A stretch of DNA of 64,000 nt from Desulfobulbaceae bacterium (GTDB lineage Bacteria; Desulfobacterota; Desulfobulbia; Desulfobulbales; Desulfobulbaceae): assembly GCA_019163135.1 (NCBI GenBank), contig JAFLKR010000044.1, positions 1-64,000 of the forward strand, given 5' to 3'. A model generated the notes under the pieces. The model saw nothing but the letters and a program-made list of their open reading frames with translations. It had not been told where the DNA came from and ran no database searches. Shown one piece after another: positions 1 through 9,114 of the stretch. The translations under genes were made by a program, and so were the position numbers. Each line of letters begins with the position of its first letter. Within the stretch, counting starts at the first letter, position 1.

Positions 1-1
1 C

Positions 2-640
2 ACCTTCGGGGTCACCAACCAGGCCGCCCTGCCCGACCTTCCCGGCTGGAGCGTCCAACTCCTGCGCGATGCCAATTGCAACGGCCAGTTCGACAGCGGC
101 GAAGGGCCCATCACCGGATCGATCGCCGTCGATGGCGACAACGCCACCGTTACCCCACCGGGCACGGTTTGCGTCCTGGCACGGGTCATGATCCCGCCAG
201 GGGCCGCCATCAATGGCCAATACACCATGGCCGTCTCCGCGACCATGAGCTACGCCTCGCCAGCCAGCCGCCAGGCAACCATCCTGTTGGTCACCGACCT
301 CACCCAGATCGGTGAAACCGCTGGCCTGGAGTTGGTCAAGGCCACCGATAAAACCACCGCCCAGCCCGGTGAAGTGATCACCTACACCCTCACCTACCGC
401 AACGTACTCGCCGTTCCGCTCACCACCATCACCATCCACGACGCCACCCCGCCCTACACCACCTACGTTTCGGCAAGCGCGGTCTGCGCAACCACGCCCC
501 TTCCCGGCAACATTACTGAATGCGCGGTGAACAAACAGCCGGCGGACGACGGAACCGGCGACCTGGAATGGACCCTCACCGGCACCCTGCTCTCCGGCGG
601 CTCGGGCCAGGTCGAGTACAAGGTCAAGGTCGATCAATAG
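2..640 (+). CDS. C-terminal part of a DUF11-like repeat / cell-surface protein (5' end outside window)
   Basis: Frame is open from base 2 to the TAG ending at 640. Translation contains DANCNGQFDSGEG (Ca-binding/SdrD-B-like loop) and the DUF11-type string 'LELVKATDKTTAQPGEVITYTLTYRNVLAVPLTTITIHDATPPYTTYV'. Confidence 0.7.
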   Translation, partial: TFGVTNQAALPDLPGWSVQLLRDANCNGQFDSGEGPITGSIAVDGDNATVTPPGTVCVLARVMIPPGAAINGQYTMAVSATMSYASPASRQATILLVTDLTQIGETAGLELVKATDKTTAQPGEVITYTLTYRNVLAVPLTTITIHDATPPYTTYVSASAVCATTPLPGNITECAVNKQPADDGTGDLEWTLTGTLLSGGSGQVEYKVKVDQ

Positions 641-680
641 GCGCGAAGCAGGGTACACTCTGAGCACCAATACCATCGCC

Positions 681-1040
681 TTGGAAATCGGTGCAGGGGA
701 GGCATCCTGCGGGGATTACGCCAGGAGCAAGTGCAAAGGGCGATCGATAGATTTGCCCAACGCGACTTTGTCGGGAACAACGAATGCAGACGGAGGCCAC
801 CAACACGGCATCCGAGCTGAATATGGAACAGGTTATAATCTTAACTCCGGCCCTGCAGGCCAATACAACCAATTGACAAACAATGGAGCGTACGCGTTTC
901 AGTATGCCTATACTCGAGCTGACGGCTCGCACACCCACCCGTTTACCACCTCCAGCATGAACGGTGGTGTTACCCAGCTAGCGCTAACCACCAATAACCT
1001 ACCCAGGATAGGGGTGAATACCTTTGTTTGTTTGCGCTAG
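681..1040 (+). CDS. small ORF resembling the C-terminus of a phage tail-collar/fibre-like protein (possible gene remnant)
   Basis: TTG-start ORF of 119 aa with GGHQHG and GSHTHPF histidine motifs and the C-terminus 'LALTTNNLPRIGVNTFVCLR'. Similarity judged by eye only. Confidence 0.3.
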   Translation: MEIGAGEASCGDYARSKCKGRSIDLPNATLSGTTNADGGHQHGIRAEYGTGYNLNSGPAGQYNQLTNNGAYAFQYAYTRADGSHTHPFTTSSMNGGVTQLALTTNNLPRIGVNTFVCLR

Positions 1041-1424
1041 CGAAAAAAACCTGCAAGGCTGGGTATGCTCTCGATACAAAAAAACGCTGCCTCCGTCGTT
1101 GGAAAAATTGCGGTTCCATTTCCGTATGCTGACCGGCGAGTCAGCCTTCTGTGCCGAAAGAATACTGACGGAAGGGCGTTGTTCTTGTTTACTTCCCCCT
1201 GGAGAATGGCTATGTTGCCAACTTGAATTTCTCTGCGCCGCCACCAGATTGCTGCTGGTTTTATGACCAAGGAACATCTTCCCGTGGACACCGGCTGCAC
1301 CTCTTATCAACAGGTTCAACCGACATCGTACCCGCCTCGTTAAGTATTCATTTGTCCCAGCCACCGGCGGGGCGCCAGGTTCTCTTCTTCGCTGATTCGC
1401 ACAGCCAAATACAATAAATAATTT

Positions 1425-3641
1425 ATGCACCGCACACACCCGACGTCCAAAAAAAAGAAAAAGCTGCCCCTGCAATTCACCGCCACCTGCGGAACTGGCC
1501 TGGAACCTCTGGTGAGCGAAGAAATTGCCGGATTCGGAGGCGAATCGATCGAAACCCACCCCGGTGCGGTGAGTTGGGTCGGCAACCTGGAAACCGGCTA
1601 CCGCGCCTGCCTCTGGTCACGATTTGCTTCGCGCATCCTGCTTGAACTCGCCCGGTTCGAAGCTCCCGATCCCGATGCACTCTATGCCCATGCCGGCACT
1701 ATTCTCTGGGACGAGCATTTTACCCTGGAATCGACCTTTGCCGTCCACACCACCCTGACCCAGACCAACCCCGCGTTGGCCCACAGTCAGTACGCCTCGC
1801 TGCGCATCAAGGACGCCATTGTCGATCAATTCCGCAAGCGATTCGGAAAACGCCCGGACGTCGATGGCTCCAATCCCGATATTCGCATCAATCTCCATGT
1901 GCAGGGCACCGAGGCCTCGCTCTCTCTGGATCTTTCCGGGGAAAGCCTGCACCGACGCGGTTATCGGACCAACAGCGGCGAAGCCCCCCTCAAAGAGTCC
2001 CTGGCCGCTGCCCTGGTCCGTCTTTCGGGTTGGCTGGAGCATACCGATACCGAACCCATCCTGCTCGATCCGATGTGCGGCAGCGGCACTCTGCTGATCG
2101 AAGCGGCCCTTATGCTCAGCGACAGCGCCCCGGGACTGCAGCGCAAATCCTTTGGTTTTATGGCCTGGAACCGGCATGATCCCCAGCTTTGGGAACGTCT
2201 GGTCCAAGAAGCCCTGGACCGTGAAGGGCAAGGACTTCCGGAGGTCTGGCCGCAATTCATTGGTTATGACGCCGACCCCACGGTGGTGGCTGCGGCCCGC
2301 AAAAATGTCATTGCCGCCGGTCTGCGCGAAATGATTGTGATCAAGCACCGCCAACTGGCCCGACTGCAAAGCCCTGGACCCAAAGGATGCCTGCTCACCA
2401 ACCCCCCGTACGGCGAGCGGTTATCGGAAAAAGAAACGGTAAAATATCTGTACCGCTGCCTGGGCCGTACCTTCCACGACCACTTCAACGGCTGGCGCCT
2501 GGGTTTCTTCACCGCCAACCCCGACCTGGCGGAAATGACTGGCATGGCTTGGGAACAACGCCACCGGCTCTACAACGGGCCGATCAAATGCCAACTGCTG
2601 GTGGGCACTGAAAGTCAACTGAGCGAGCGCCCTCCCCATACCTGGTCGCCCGTGCCCCTGGAACTCGAAAGTCCCGGTGAGGATTTTGCCAATCGTCTGA
2701 TCAAAAATTGTGCCGCTCTCCTGCCCTGGGCAAAGGAGGAACAGATTACCTGTTTCCGGATTTATGACGGCGATATCCCCGAATACAACCTAGCGGTCGA
2801 TTTCTATGAAGAGTGGATCCATGTGCAGGAATATGCCCCGCCGTCCACCATTGACCCCGAGAAGGCGGAACAGCGGTTCAGCCTCGCCCTGCAGGTGATC
2901 CGCTCAGTTTTTGAGGTCCCCCGCAGCCGCATCTTCATTAAAACCCGCCAGAAACAGAAAGGGGCGCAACAGTACCAGAAAAAACCGGGGACCGGCACGC
3001 TCCATGAGGTCCACGAAGGCGGCGGGCGCTTCCTGGTCAATTTCACCGATTATTTAGATACCGGTCTGTTTCTAGACCATCGGATCACCAGGGCACGGCT
3101 GGGTCAGTTGGCTTCAGGCAAGACCTTTCTCAACCTGTTTGCCTATACCGGCTCCGCCACCATCTACGCCGCCATGGGAGGAGCGACTGCCACCACCTCC
3201 GTCGATCTCTCCGAAACCTATCTCGCCCGGGCCAACGCTAATCTGGCCCTCAATGGATTCGGCGGGCCGTTGCATCAGATGGTTGAGGCCGACTGTATGG
3301 ATTGGCTCCGCCACAACAACGAGCGCTACGGGGTGATTTTTCTTGATCCGCCGACCTTTTCCAATGCCCGCCACCGCAAGCTGACCTTTGACATCCAAAA
3401 CGACCAGGTCGCGCTCCTGCGGTTGGTCATGCAGCGTCTGGCCAAAGCCGGGGTTCTGATTTTTTCCACCAATTTTCGTAAATTCAAGCTGGCCGAGGCG
3501 CTCCTTGAGGAATTTATAGTGGAGGAAATCAGCGAGGCGACCATCCCTCCGGATTTTCGGCGTAATCACCGTATTCATCGTTGTTGGGAGATCAGACATC
3601 GACAGGCGCCCTCAACCGCCTTGGAGATGGAACCGAGATGA
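1425..3641 (+). CDS. rlmL: bifunctional 23S rRNA (guanine) methyltransferase RlmKL
   Basis: 738 aa. THUMP-type N-terminus, 'LDPMCGSGTLLIEAAL' and 'LLTNPPYGERL' (RlmL half), 'FLNLFAYTGSATIYAA' and 'FLDPPTFSN' (RlmK half). Confidence 0.95.
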   Translation: MHRTHPTSKKKKKLPLQFTATCGTGLEPLVSEEIAGFGGESIETHPGAVSWVGNLETGYRACLWSRFASRILLELARFEAPDPDALYAHAGTILWDEHFTLESTFAVHTTLTQTNPALAHSQYASLRIKDAIVDQFRKRFGKRPDVDGSNPDIRINLHVQGTEASLSLDLSGESLHRRGYRTNSGEAPLKESLAAALVRLSGWLEHTDTEPILLDPMCGSGTLLIEAALMLSDSAPGLQRKSFGFMAWNRHDPQLWERLVQEALDREGQGLPEVWPQFIGYDADPTVVAAARKNVIAAGLREMIVIKHRQLARLQSPGPKGCLLTNPPYGERLSEKETVKYLYRCLGRTFHDHFNGWRLGFFTANPDLAEMTGMAWEQRHRLYNGPIKCQLLVGTESQLSERPPHTWSPVPLELESPGEDFANRLIKNCAALLPWAKEEQITCFRIYDGDIPEYNLAVDFYEEWIHVQEYAPPSTIDPEKAEQRFSLALQVIRSVFEVPRSRIFIKTRQKQKGAQQYQKKPGTGTLHEVHEGGGRFLVNFTDYLDTGLFLDHRITRARLGQLASGKTFLNLFAYTGSATIYAAMGGATATTSVDLSETYLARANANLALNGFGGPLHQMVEADCMDWLRHNNERYGVIFLDPPTFSNARHRKLTFDIQNDQVALLRLVMQRLAKAGVLIFSTNFRKFKLAEALLEEFIVEEISEATIPPDFRRNHRIHRCWEIRHRQAPSTALEMEPR

Positions 3642-4138
3642 ACCCAAACCCCGCCGAAGAGATTGTTGCCATCGTTGATCGGGACAACCGTCCTATTGGT
3701 GCGGTCACCCGCCGAATCATGCGGCAGCAGAAACTCATCCACCAGGCTTCGTATATCCTGGTCTTCAATACCGCAGGCCAGTTGTTTATCCAAAAACGAA
3801 CCCAGAACAAAGATATCTACCCAGGTTACTGGGATCTGGCCGCCGGTGGGGTCGTTCTGGCCGGTGAAAGCTACGAGAAATCGGCGCAACGGGAACTTCG
3901 GGAAGAACTTGGGTTGGGAAAAGCCAAACTCAAGGTACTCTTTGATCAGTATTATGAAGATAGCGACAACAAAGTGTGGGGGCGTATTTTCTCCTGTACC
4001 AGCAACGGCCCATTCTCCCTGCAGGCCGAAGAGATCGACTACGGCAGGTTTATAACGCTGGCTGAAATTGCAACTCTGCATCAGACCGAACCGGTCACCC
4101 CGGACGGCCTGCAACTGCTCCAGAAAATCATGCCGTAG
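3638..4138 (+). CDS. NUDIX hydrolase
   Basis: Nudix box 'GGVVLAGESYEKSAQRELREELGLG'. ATG at 3638 overlaps the rlmKL TGA (ATGA). Confidence 0.9.
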   Translation: MNPNPAEEIVAIVDRDNRPIGAVTRRIMRQQKLIHQASYILVFNTAGQLFIQKRTQNKDIYPGYWDLAAGGVVLAGESYEKSAQRELREELGLGKAKLKVLFDQYYEDSDNKVWGRIFSCTSNGPFSLQAEEIDYGRFITLAEIATLHQTEPVTPDGLQLLQKIMP

Positions 4139-4151
4139 CCGTGGTTATTTT

Positions 4152-4180
4152 TTGGCCAAATGAACTTTCTGCCCTATAAT
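4152..4180 (+). promoter_or_regulatory. candidate sigma70 promoter for the EAL-HDOD gene
   Basis: TTGGCC (4152-4157), 17-nt spacer, TATAAT (4175-4180). Confidence 0.5.
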
Positions 4181-4221
4181 CCCTGTCAGGAGCACTTCTA
4201 ACGCCTGCAGACAGGAGCATA

Positions 4222-5430
4222 ATGTTTGTCAATATAGCCCGGCAACCGATCTTCACCGCGCAAAAAAAATTATTTGCCTACGAACTGCTCTTCCGCCAGA
4301 CCCTGGGATTAAGCCTGGGCGAACTCAGCGGCGACCGAGCCACCACCAGCCTGCTGTCCACCGCCTTTCTCACCGCCGGGATCGAAAAAATTGCCGGCAA
4401 CAAAATCTGTTTCATCAATTTCACCAAAAATCTCCTCCTCAAGGAGATTGCCAACTTCTTTCCTAAAAATGCTATTGTCGTCGAGATTCTGGAAGACGTA
4501 TTACCCACCATCGAGGTGATCGACGCCTGTCGCAACCTTTCCCAACTCGGTTACATGATCGCCTTGGACGATTTCGTCTTCAGACAGGAGCTGTTGCCCC
4601 TGATCGAACTGGCCAATATCATCAAGATTGACTACCGGCTTTCGACCTCGGATGAGATCGAACGGATGCTCTATCGGTTGCGACACTTTAATCTCAAATT
4701 TCTCGCGGAAAAGGTCGAAACCTACGAGGAATTTGAACACGCCCGTAAACTTGGCTTCCATTATTTCCAGGGTTATTTCTTCGCCAAACCCGAATCCATC
4801 CGGATGAAAGAAGTTTCCTCGATCAAAACCAGCAAACTTCGACTGCTGGCCGAGATCAGTAAACACACACCCGATCTTAAAGACCTGCAGAAAATTATCG
4901 AATCCGATGTAGCTGTCGCCTACAAACTGCTCCGCTACATCAACTCGGCCTACTACTATCTGCTCAAAGAGGTCACGTCCATCCGGCAGGCTATCATTTA
5001 TCTTGGAGAGAAAGAAATCCGCCGTTTCGTCATTCTGGTGGTCATCTCCGAACTGACCGCAGATAAACCCACCGAATTGCTGCGGCTGTCGCTGACCCGG
5101 GCCCGGTTCTGCGAACTGCTGGGCAAAGGCTGTCGCCAATATTCCTCGGAAACCTCGGAGCTCTTCCTGCTCGGGCTTTTTTCGATGATCGACGCTATCC
5201 TGGACACACCGATGCCGCTCATGATGGAAAAAATGCCGCTCTCCGACGAGGTCAAAGCGGCGCTTACCCACCAGCGAGGGCCCCTTATGCCGTTTCTGCA
5301 AGCGGTCATTGCTTACGAACAGGGCAGGCCGGAAGAATGCCTGCAAGTGCTGGAATTTTTGCGAATAGACACTGAGAAGGTCTACGCTATGTATTTGGAG
5401 GCCATCAAATTTGCTGCCCTGATTGATTGA
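4222..5430 (+). CDS. EAL-HDOD domain signalling protein (YuxH-like)
   Basis: 402 aa. N-terminal 'ARQPIFTAQKKLFAYELLFR', 'IKIDYR', 'LAEKVET', 'FQGYFFAKP' (EAL), followed by an HDOD-type region 'DVAVAYKLLRYINSAYY'. Confidence 0.9.
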   Translation: MFVNIARQPIFTAQKKLFAYELLFRQTLGLSLGELSGDRATTSLLSTAFLTAGIEKIAGNKICFINFTKNLLLKEIANFFPKNAIVVEILEDVLPTIEVIDACRNLSQLGYMIALDDFVFRQELLPLIELANIIKIDYRLSTSDEIERMLYRLRHFNLKFLAEKVETYEEFEHARKLGFHYFQGYFFAKPESIRMKEVSSIKTSKLRLLAEISKHTPDLKDLQKIIESDVAVAYKLLRYINSAYYYLLKEVTSIRQAIIYLGEKEIRRFVILVVISELTADKPTELLRLSLTRARFCELLGKGCRQYSSETSELFLLGLFSMIDAILDTPMPLMMEKMPLSDEVKAALTHQRGPLMPFLQAVIAYEQGRPEECLQVLEFLRIDTEKVYAMYLEAIKFAALID

Positions 5431-5596
5431 TCACCAGAGCCGCACCATTCGGCACGACTCGTCCATCACCTTGCGCCCCTTCCCTGCCCGACGACTAAGG
5501 CCAAGGCAACGCTGATGGGGACAGCAGGCAGACAGAGACAAACATCGTTCCATGATAATCCCCGGTTAATCTCCCGGAGAAACATCGGGCTGCTAA

Positions 5597-6313
5597 TTAG
5601 CTTCTGTCCACCCCAACGTCCCACAGCCGGAACAACTGCTGAATGCCCGCTGAAGCCAATTGGGCCATGGTGGTAAACAGCTCCGGTTGGAAGGGAGCCC
5701 CCTCGGCGGTGGTCTGCACCTCGATCCAACGACCGTCGCGGCTCATGACAAAGTTAGCGTCAACATCGGCGGAGGAATCCTCGGCGTAGTCAAGATCAAG
5801 CACCGGTCGGCCGTCCACCACCCCGGCACTGACCGCCGCCACCGGCAGGAGCAACGGCAGGGAGGGAATCTGCTGCCGTTCGACCATCCGGACCAGCGCC
5901 TGGCGAAGGGCCAGGGCACTACCGGTAATCGAGGCGCAGCGAGTGCCGCCGTCAGCGTTAAGGACATCGCAATCTACCCGCAGGGTATGTTCACCCAGCA
6001 GTTGCAAATCGACCATCATCCGCAACGAGCGGCCGATCAATCGCTGAATTTCATGGGTGCGGCCGGAAAGTCCGGAAACCGCTTCTCGCCTGCCGCGACT
6101 GTGGGTGGCGCAGGGCAGCATGCCGTATTCAGCGGTGATCCAACCCTGGCCCTTGCCTCTGAGAAAAGGGGGCACCTTGGCTTCGACGGTGACTCCGCAG
6201 AGCACATGGGTGTTGCCCATTTTGATCAGCGCTGAGCCGTCGGCATTGGGTTGGATGCCATATTCCACACTGACCGGGCGCAGGCTGTCGGCCGGGCGAT
6301 TGCCACTTCTCAT
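5597..6313 (-). CDS. rph: ribonuclease PH
   Basis: 238 aa, '[20 protein letters not shown]', '[23 protein letters not shown]'. Confidence 0.96.
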   Translation of the reverse strand: MRSGNRPADSLRPVSVEYGIQPNADGSALIKMGNTHVLCGVTVEAKVPPFLRGKGQGWITAEYGMLPCATHSRGRREAVSGLSGRTHEIQRLIGRSLRMMVDLQLLGEHTLRVDCDVLNADGGTRCASITGSALALRQALVRMVERQQIPSLPLLLPVAAVSAGVVDGRPVLDLDYAEDSSADVDANFVMSRDGRWIEVQTTAEGAPFQPELFTTMAQLASAGIQQLFRLWDVGVDRS

Positions 6314-6387
6314 AATTTCTCCATGGTAGAATGCTATACGACGTTGCGATTAAAACGAATGGACAGGCGGCCAACCGTGGGTGCCTG

Positions 6388-6861
6388 TCATAAGAGGACC
6401 AGAATGATGCCGGGATTACCGCGACCCAGATCACGGTGGCCCTTTAAAAAAGGGTATCGGCGGAGCAGTTGACGGCCGCGACTCGACCTGCCTTCAAACT
6501 CCTCACCGGGTATAATTTCCTTGACCCGGCCCTGATGTTGGAGGAATTGCAACTGACGGAGCACCGCTATTTTGATGGCACCGCCCTCGCCGCTTGATCC
6601 ATAGCCATGGATCAGGGTGAGCACCTTTTGCCCCAGCTTGATGCTGGCGGTGATTTCCAGCTCCAGCCGATCCAGGGCCTGTTGCACCAGCGGCATGCCC
6701 TTCTCCAGATTAACGATCCGATGCAAGGGCCCGGCCGGCAGGGGACGGCTGCCGGTGCCTTCGGCCTGACAGTAGGGGCAGGGCGAGCTTCCGGCCTCGA
6801 CTTCATTGCCGCATACGGAGCAGATTGCCAACTGCATTGGGTCCACCTCTTCCGATTGCAT
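6388..6861 (-). CDS. zinc-ribbon + Smr-domain-like protein
   Basis: N-terminal CSVCGNEVEAGSSPCPYC (CxxC-x12-CxxC) and Smr-like 'LTLIHGYGSSGEGGAIK ... GNPGIILVLL'. Start may be the internal ATG (MQLAIC). Confidence 0.7.
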   Translation of the reverse strand: MQSEEVDPMQLAICSVCGNEVEAGSSPCPYCQAEGTGSRPLPAGPLHRIVNLEKGMPLVQQALDRLELEITASIKLGQKVLTLIHGYGSSGEGGAIKIAVLRQLQFLQHQGRVKEIIPGEEFEGRSSRGRQLLRRYPFLKGHRDLGRGNPGIILVLL

Positions 6862-6875
6862 CCCGGAACCGACGG

Positions 6876-9041
6876 CTATCGCCTGCGGACCTCGATCACT
6901 TCCGGCATCTGCAGTAAATGCTGCTGCAGGAGTTGCAGATGTTTAAGGTTGACCACCGCCAGCAGGATATCCAACTCCGCCATATTCTCCACCGTGGTCC
7001 GGGCGTTGAGTTCGATGATATCGGCATCGTCGGCGCTGATGGTACTGCTGATGTCCGCCAGCAGATTTTTGCGATTCTCCGCCCGGATCAGCAAGGCCGA
7101 CCGATGGGTGCTCTGCGGTGTACCGGCCCAGGAAACATCGAGCCAACGGGTCGGGTCAGTTGCCAACAGGTTCGGACACTGGGCCTTGTGGATGGAGATG
7201 CCGGCGCCGGTGGTGATGAACCCGATAATCGCATCGCCGGGTACCGGATGACAGCACTGGCTGACCTTGACCAGCATCCCGTCGACCCCGTCGATATCGA
7301 TGGCATTGTGTCGGGTCGGTCCGATTTTGCTTTCCTCGGCAGCCCGGTGGGCCCGCTCGACCATCTCCGCCATGCGCCGTTTTTCCTCGGCCTCGCGAAA
7401 CTCTTCCGGCTGCAGCGTCCGCAGCAGATGGGGCATGGTGATGGAGCCGGTCCCCACCCGGACGAGCATATCGTCAAGCGAGGCGCACTTGAGTTGTTTG
7501 AGCAGCAGGCGGAGGTGACCGCTTTTCAGCAATCCTCGCAAATTGACATCAAATTTTTTCAGTTCCCGTTCGCAGATCTCGCGTCCGAGCTTCATCGACC
7601 GCTCATTTTCCTCGCGCCGGAGATACTGACGAATTCTGGTCCGGGCTCGACTGGTTTTGACCAGTTGCAGCCAGGCGCGGCGGGGATGCTGCTGTTTCTG
7701 GGTAAGAATTTCGACGATATCGCCGCTCTGCAGTTCATGCTTGAGCTGGACGATCTGGCCATTGACCTTGGCCCCGACACAGGAATCGCCCACTGCGGTA
7801 TGAATGGCATAGGCAAAATCGATCGGCGTACTCCCCCGGGGCAGTTCGCGGACCTCGCCGGTGGGGGTCAGGGCATAGACGTCGGGTTCGAACAACTCGC
7901 CCCGCACCGACTCCATAAACTCGTTGGGGTCTTCGACTTCCTGGAGCGTTTGCACCAGTTGCTTCAAATCCTTGAAGAGGCGGGCATCACCGCTGGTGAT
8001 CTTCTGCCCCTCCTTATAAGCCCAATGGGCCGCCACCCCTTCCTGGGCGATCCGGTCCATCTCCTCGGTGCGGATCTGAATCTCGATAAAATGGCCGCGC
8101 GGACCGGAAACCGTGGTATGCAGCGACTGGTAATTGTTCGACTTCGGGGCGCTGATAAAATCCTTGATTCGACCGGGAACCGGCGTCCAATCGGCATGAA
8201 CCGTGCCCAGGGCCTGGTAACACTCCTTGACCGAGCTGACAATAATGCGGAAAGCAACCTTGTCGTAGACCCGCTCCAGGGGAATCTTCTGGGCGACCAG
8301 TTTTTTATAGATCGAATAAATGTGCTTGGGACGCCCGACAATACGAATCGGCTCAATCTTGCTGGCTTTTAGCTTGCTATCCAGGATCTCTTTGACCTCA
8401 TCGACATAGGCCTGACGCTCGGCCAGGGTACTTTCGAGATGGGCGATCAGGTCGGCATATTCGACCGGAAAGAGATATTTAAAGGCCAAGTCCTCCAACT
8501 CGCGCTTGAGCCACTCGATACCGATCCGGCTGGCAAGCGGGGCGTACAGGTCCATGGTTTCCCGGGCCTTATACCGCTGTTCTTCTTCGTCGACGGCATC
8601 GAGGGTCAGCATATCCTGCAGCCTGTCAGCCAGTTTGACCAGCAACACCCGGATGTCCGCTCCCATCGCCAAAAGGAGTTTGCGGATGTTTTCCGCCTCA
8701 TGGGTCAGCTCGGAATTATAGCGAACATTGGTAATCCGGGTGGCACCGTTGACGATATTGGCGATATCGGGACCAAATTTCTTTTTAAGCTCATCCAGGG
8801 TGGCAACCCGTTCCTTGAGCGTTCCATGGAGCAACCCGGCGATAATAGTGCCGAGATCGAGCTTCATGGCCGCCAAGGTTGAAGCCACTGCCAGCAGATG
8901 CTCGACATAAGGCTCGCCGGAAACATACTGCTGGCCGGCGTGCCGTTCACTGATGAACTCGTAGGCCTTGGTCAACGGGGTCAGATCCACATCGTGGAGG
9001 TAGCCGGTGGCCAGGGAAAGGAGGTGCTTGATATCCGACAT
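6876..9041 (-). CDS. relA: RelA/SpoT homologue (RSH) with intact synthetase, TGS and ACT regions and a degenerate HD hydrolase motif
   Basis: 721 aa. Synthetase 'YDKVAFRIIV...PGRIKDFISAPKSNNYQSLHTTV...EIQIRTEEMD', TGS 'RGSTPIDFAYAIHTAVGDSCVGAKVNG', C-terminal ACT. HD region reads 'AGLLHGTLKER'. Confidence 0.93.
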   Translation of the reverse strand: MSDIKHLLSLATGYLHDVDLTPLTKAYEFISERHAGQQYVSGEPYVEHLLAVASTLAAMKLDLGTIIAGLLHGTLKERVATLDELKKKFGPDIANIVNGATRITNVRYNSELTHEAENIRKLLLAMGADIRVLLVKLADRLQDMLTLDAVDEEEQRYKARETMDLYAPLASRIGIEWLKRELEDLAFKYLFPVEYADLIAHLESTLAERQAYVDEVKEILDSKLKASKIEPIRIVGRPKHIYSIYKKLVAQKIPLERVYDKVAFRIIVSSVKECYQALGTVHADWTPVPGRIKDFISAPKSNNYQSLHTTVSGPRGHFIEIQIRTEEMDRIAQEGVAAHWAYKEGQKITSGDARLFKDLKQLVQTLQEVEDPNEFMESVRGELFEPDVYALTPTGEVRELPRGSTPIDFAYAIHTAVGDSCVGAKVNGQIVQLKHELQSGDIVEILTQKQQHPRRAWLQLVKTSRARTRIRQYLRREENERSMKLGREICERELKKFDVNLRGLLKSGHLRLLLKQLKCASLDDMLVRVGTGSITMPHLLRTLQPEEFREAEEKRRMAEMVERAHRAAEESKIGPTRHNAIDIDGVDGMLVKVSQCCHPVPGDAIIGFITTGAGISIHKAQCPNLLATDPTRWLDVSWAGTPQSTHRSALLIRAENRKNLLADISSTISADDADIIELNARTTVENMAELDILLAVVNLKHLQLLQQHLLQMPEVIEVRRR

Positions 9042-9114
9042 TAGTTCTGTCTATAATTTATGGGGGACCAGCCCCCTGAGATGTTCAGGGAAAACGGTGC
9101 TACGGCATCCTTAC

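Noticed and set aside
999-1559. 186-aa minus-strand ORF between the collar-like ORF and rlmKL
   Set aside because: Overlaps the rlmKL start and looks compositionally random; no supporting motifs.
6918-8372. 484-aa plus-strand ORF opposite the RSH gene
   Set aside because: Antisense shadow ORF in a GC-rich coding region; translation is low-complexity and domain-free, and the opposite strand is an unambiguous RSH.
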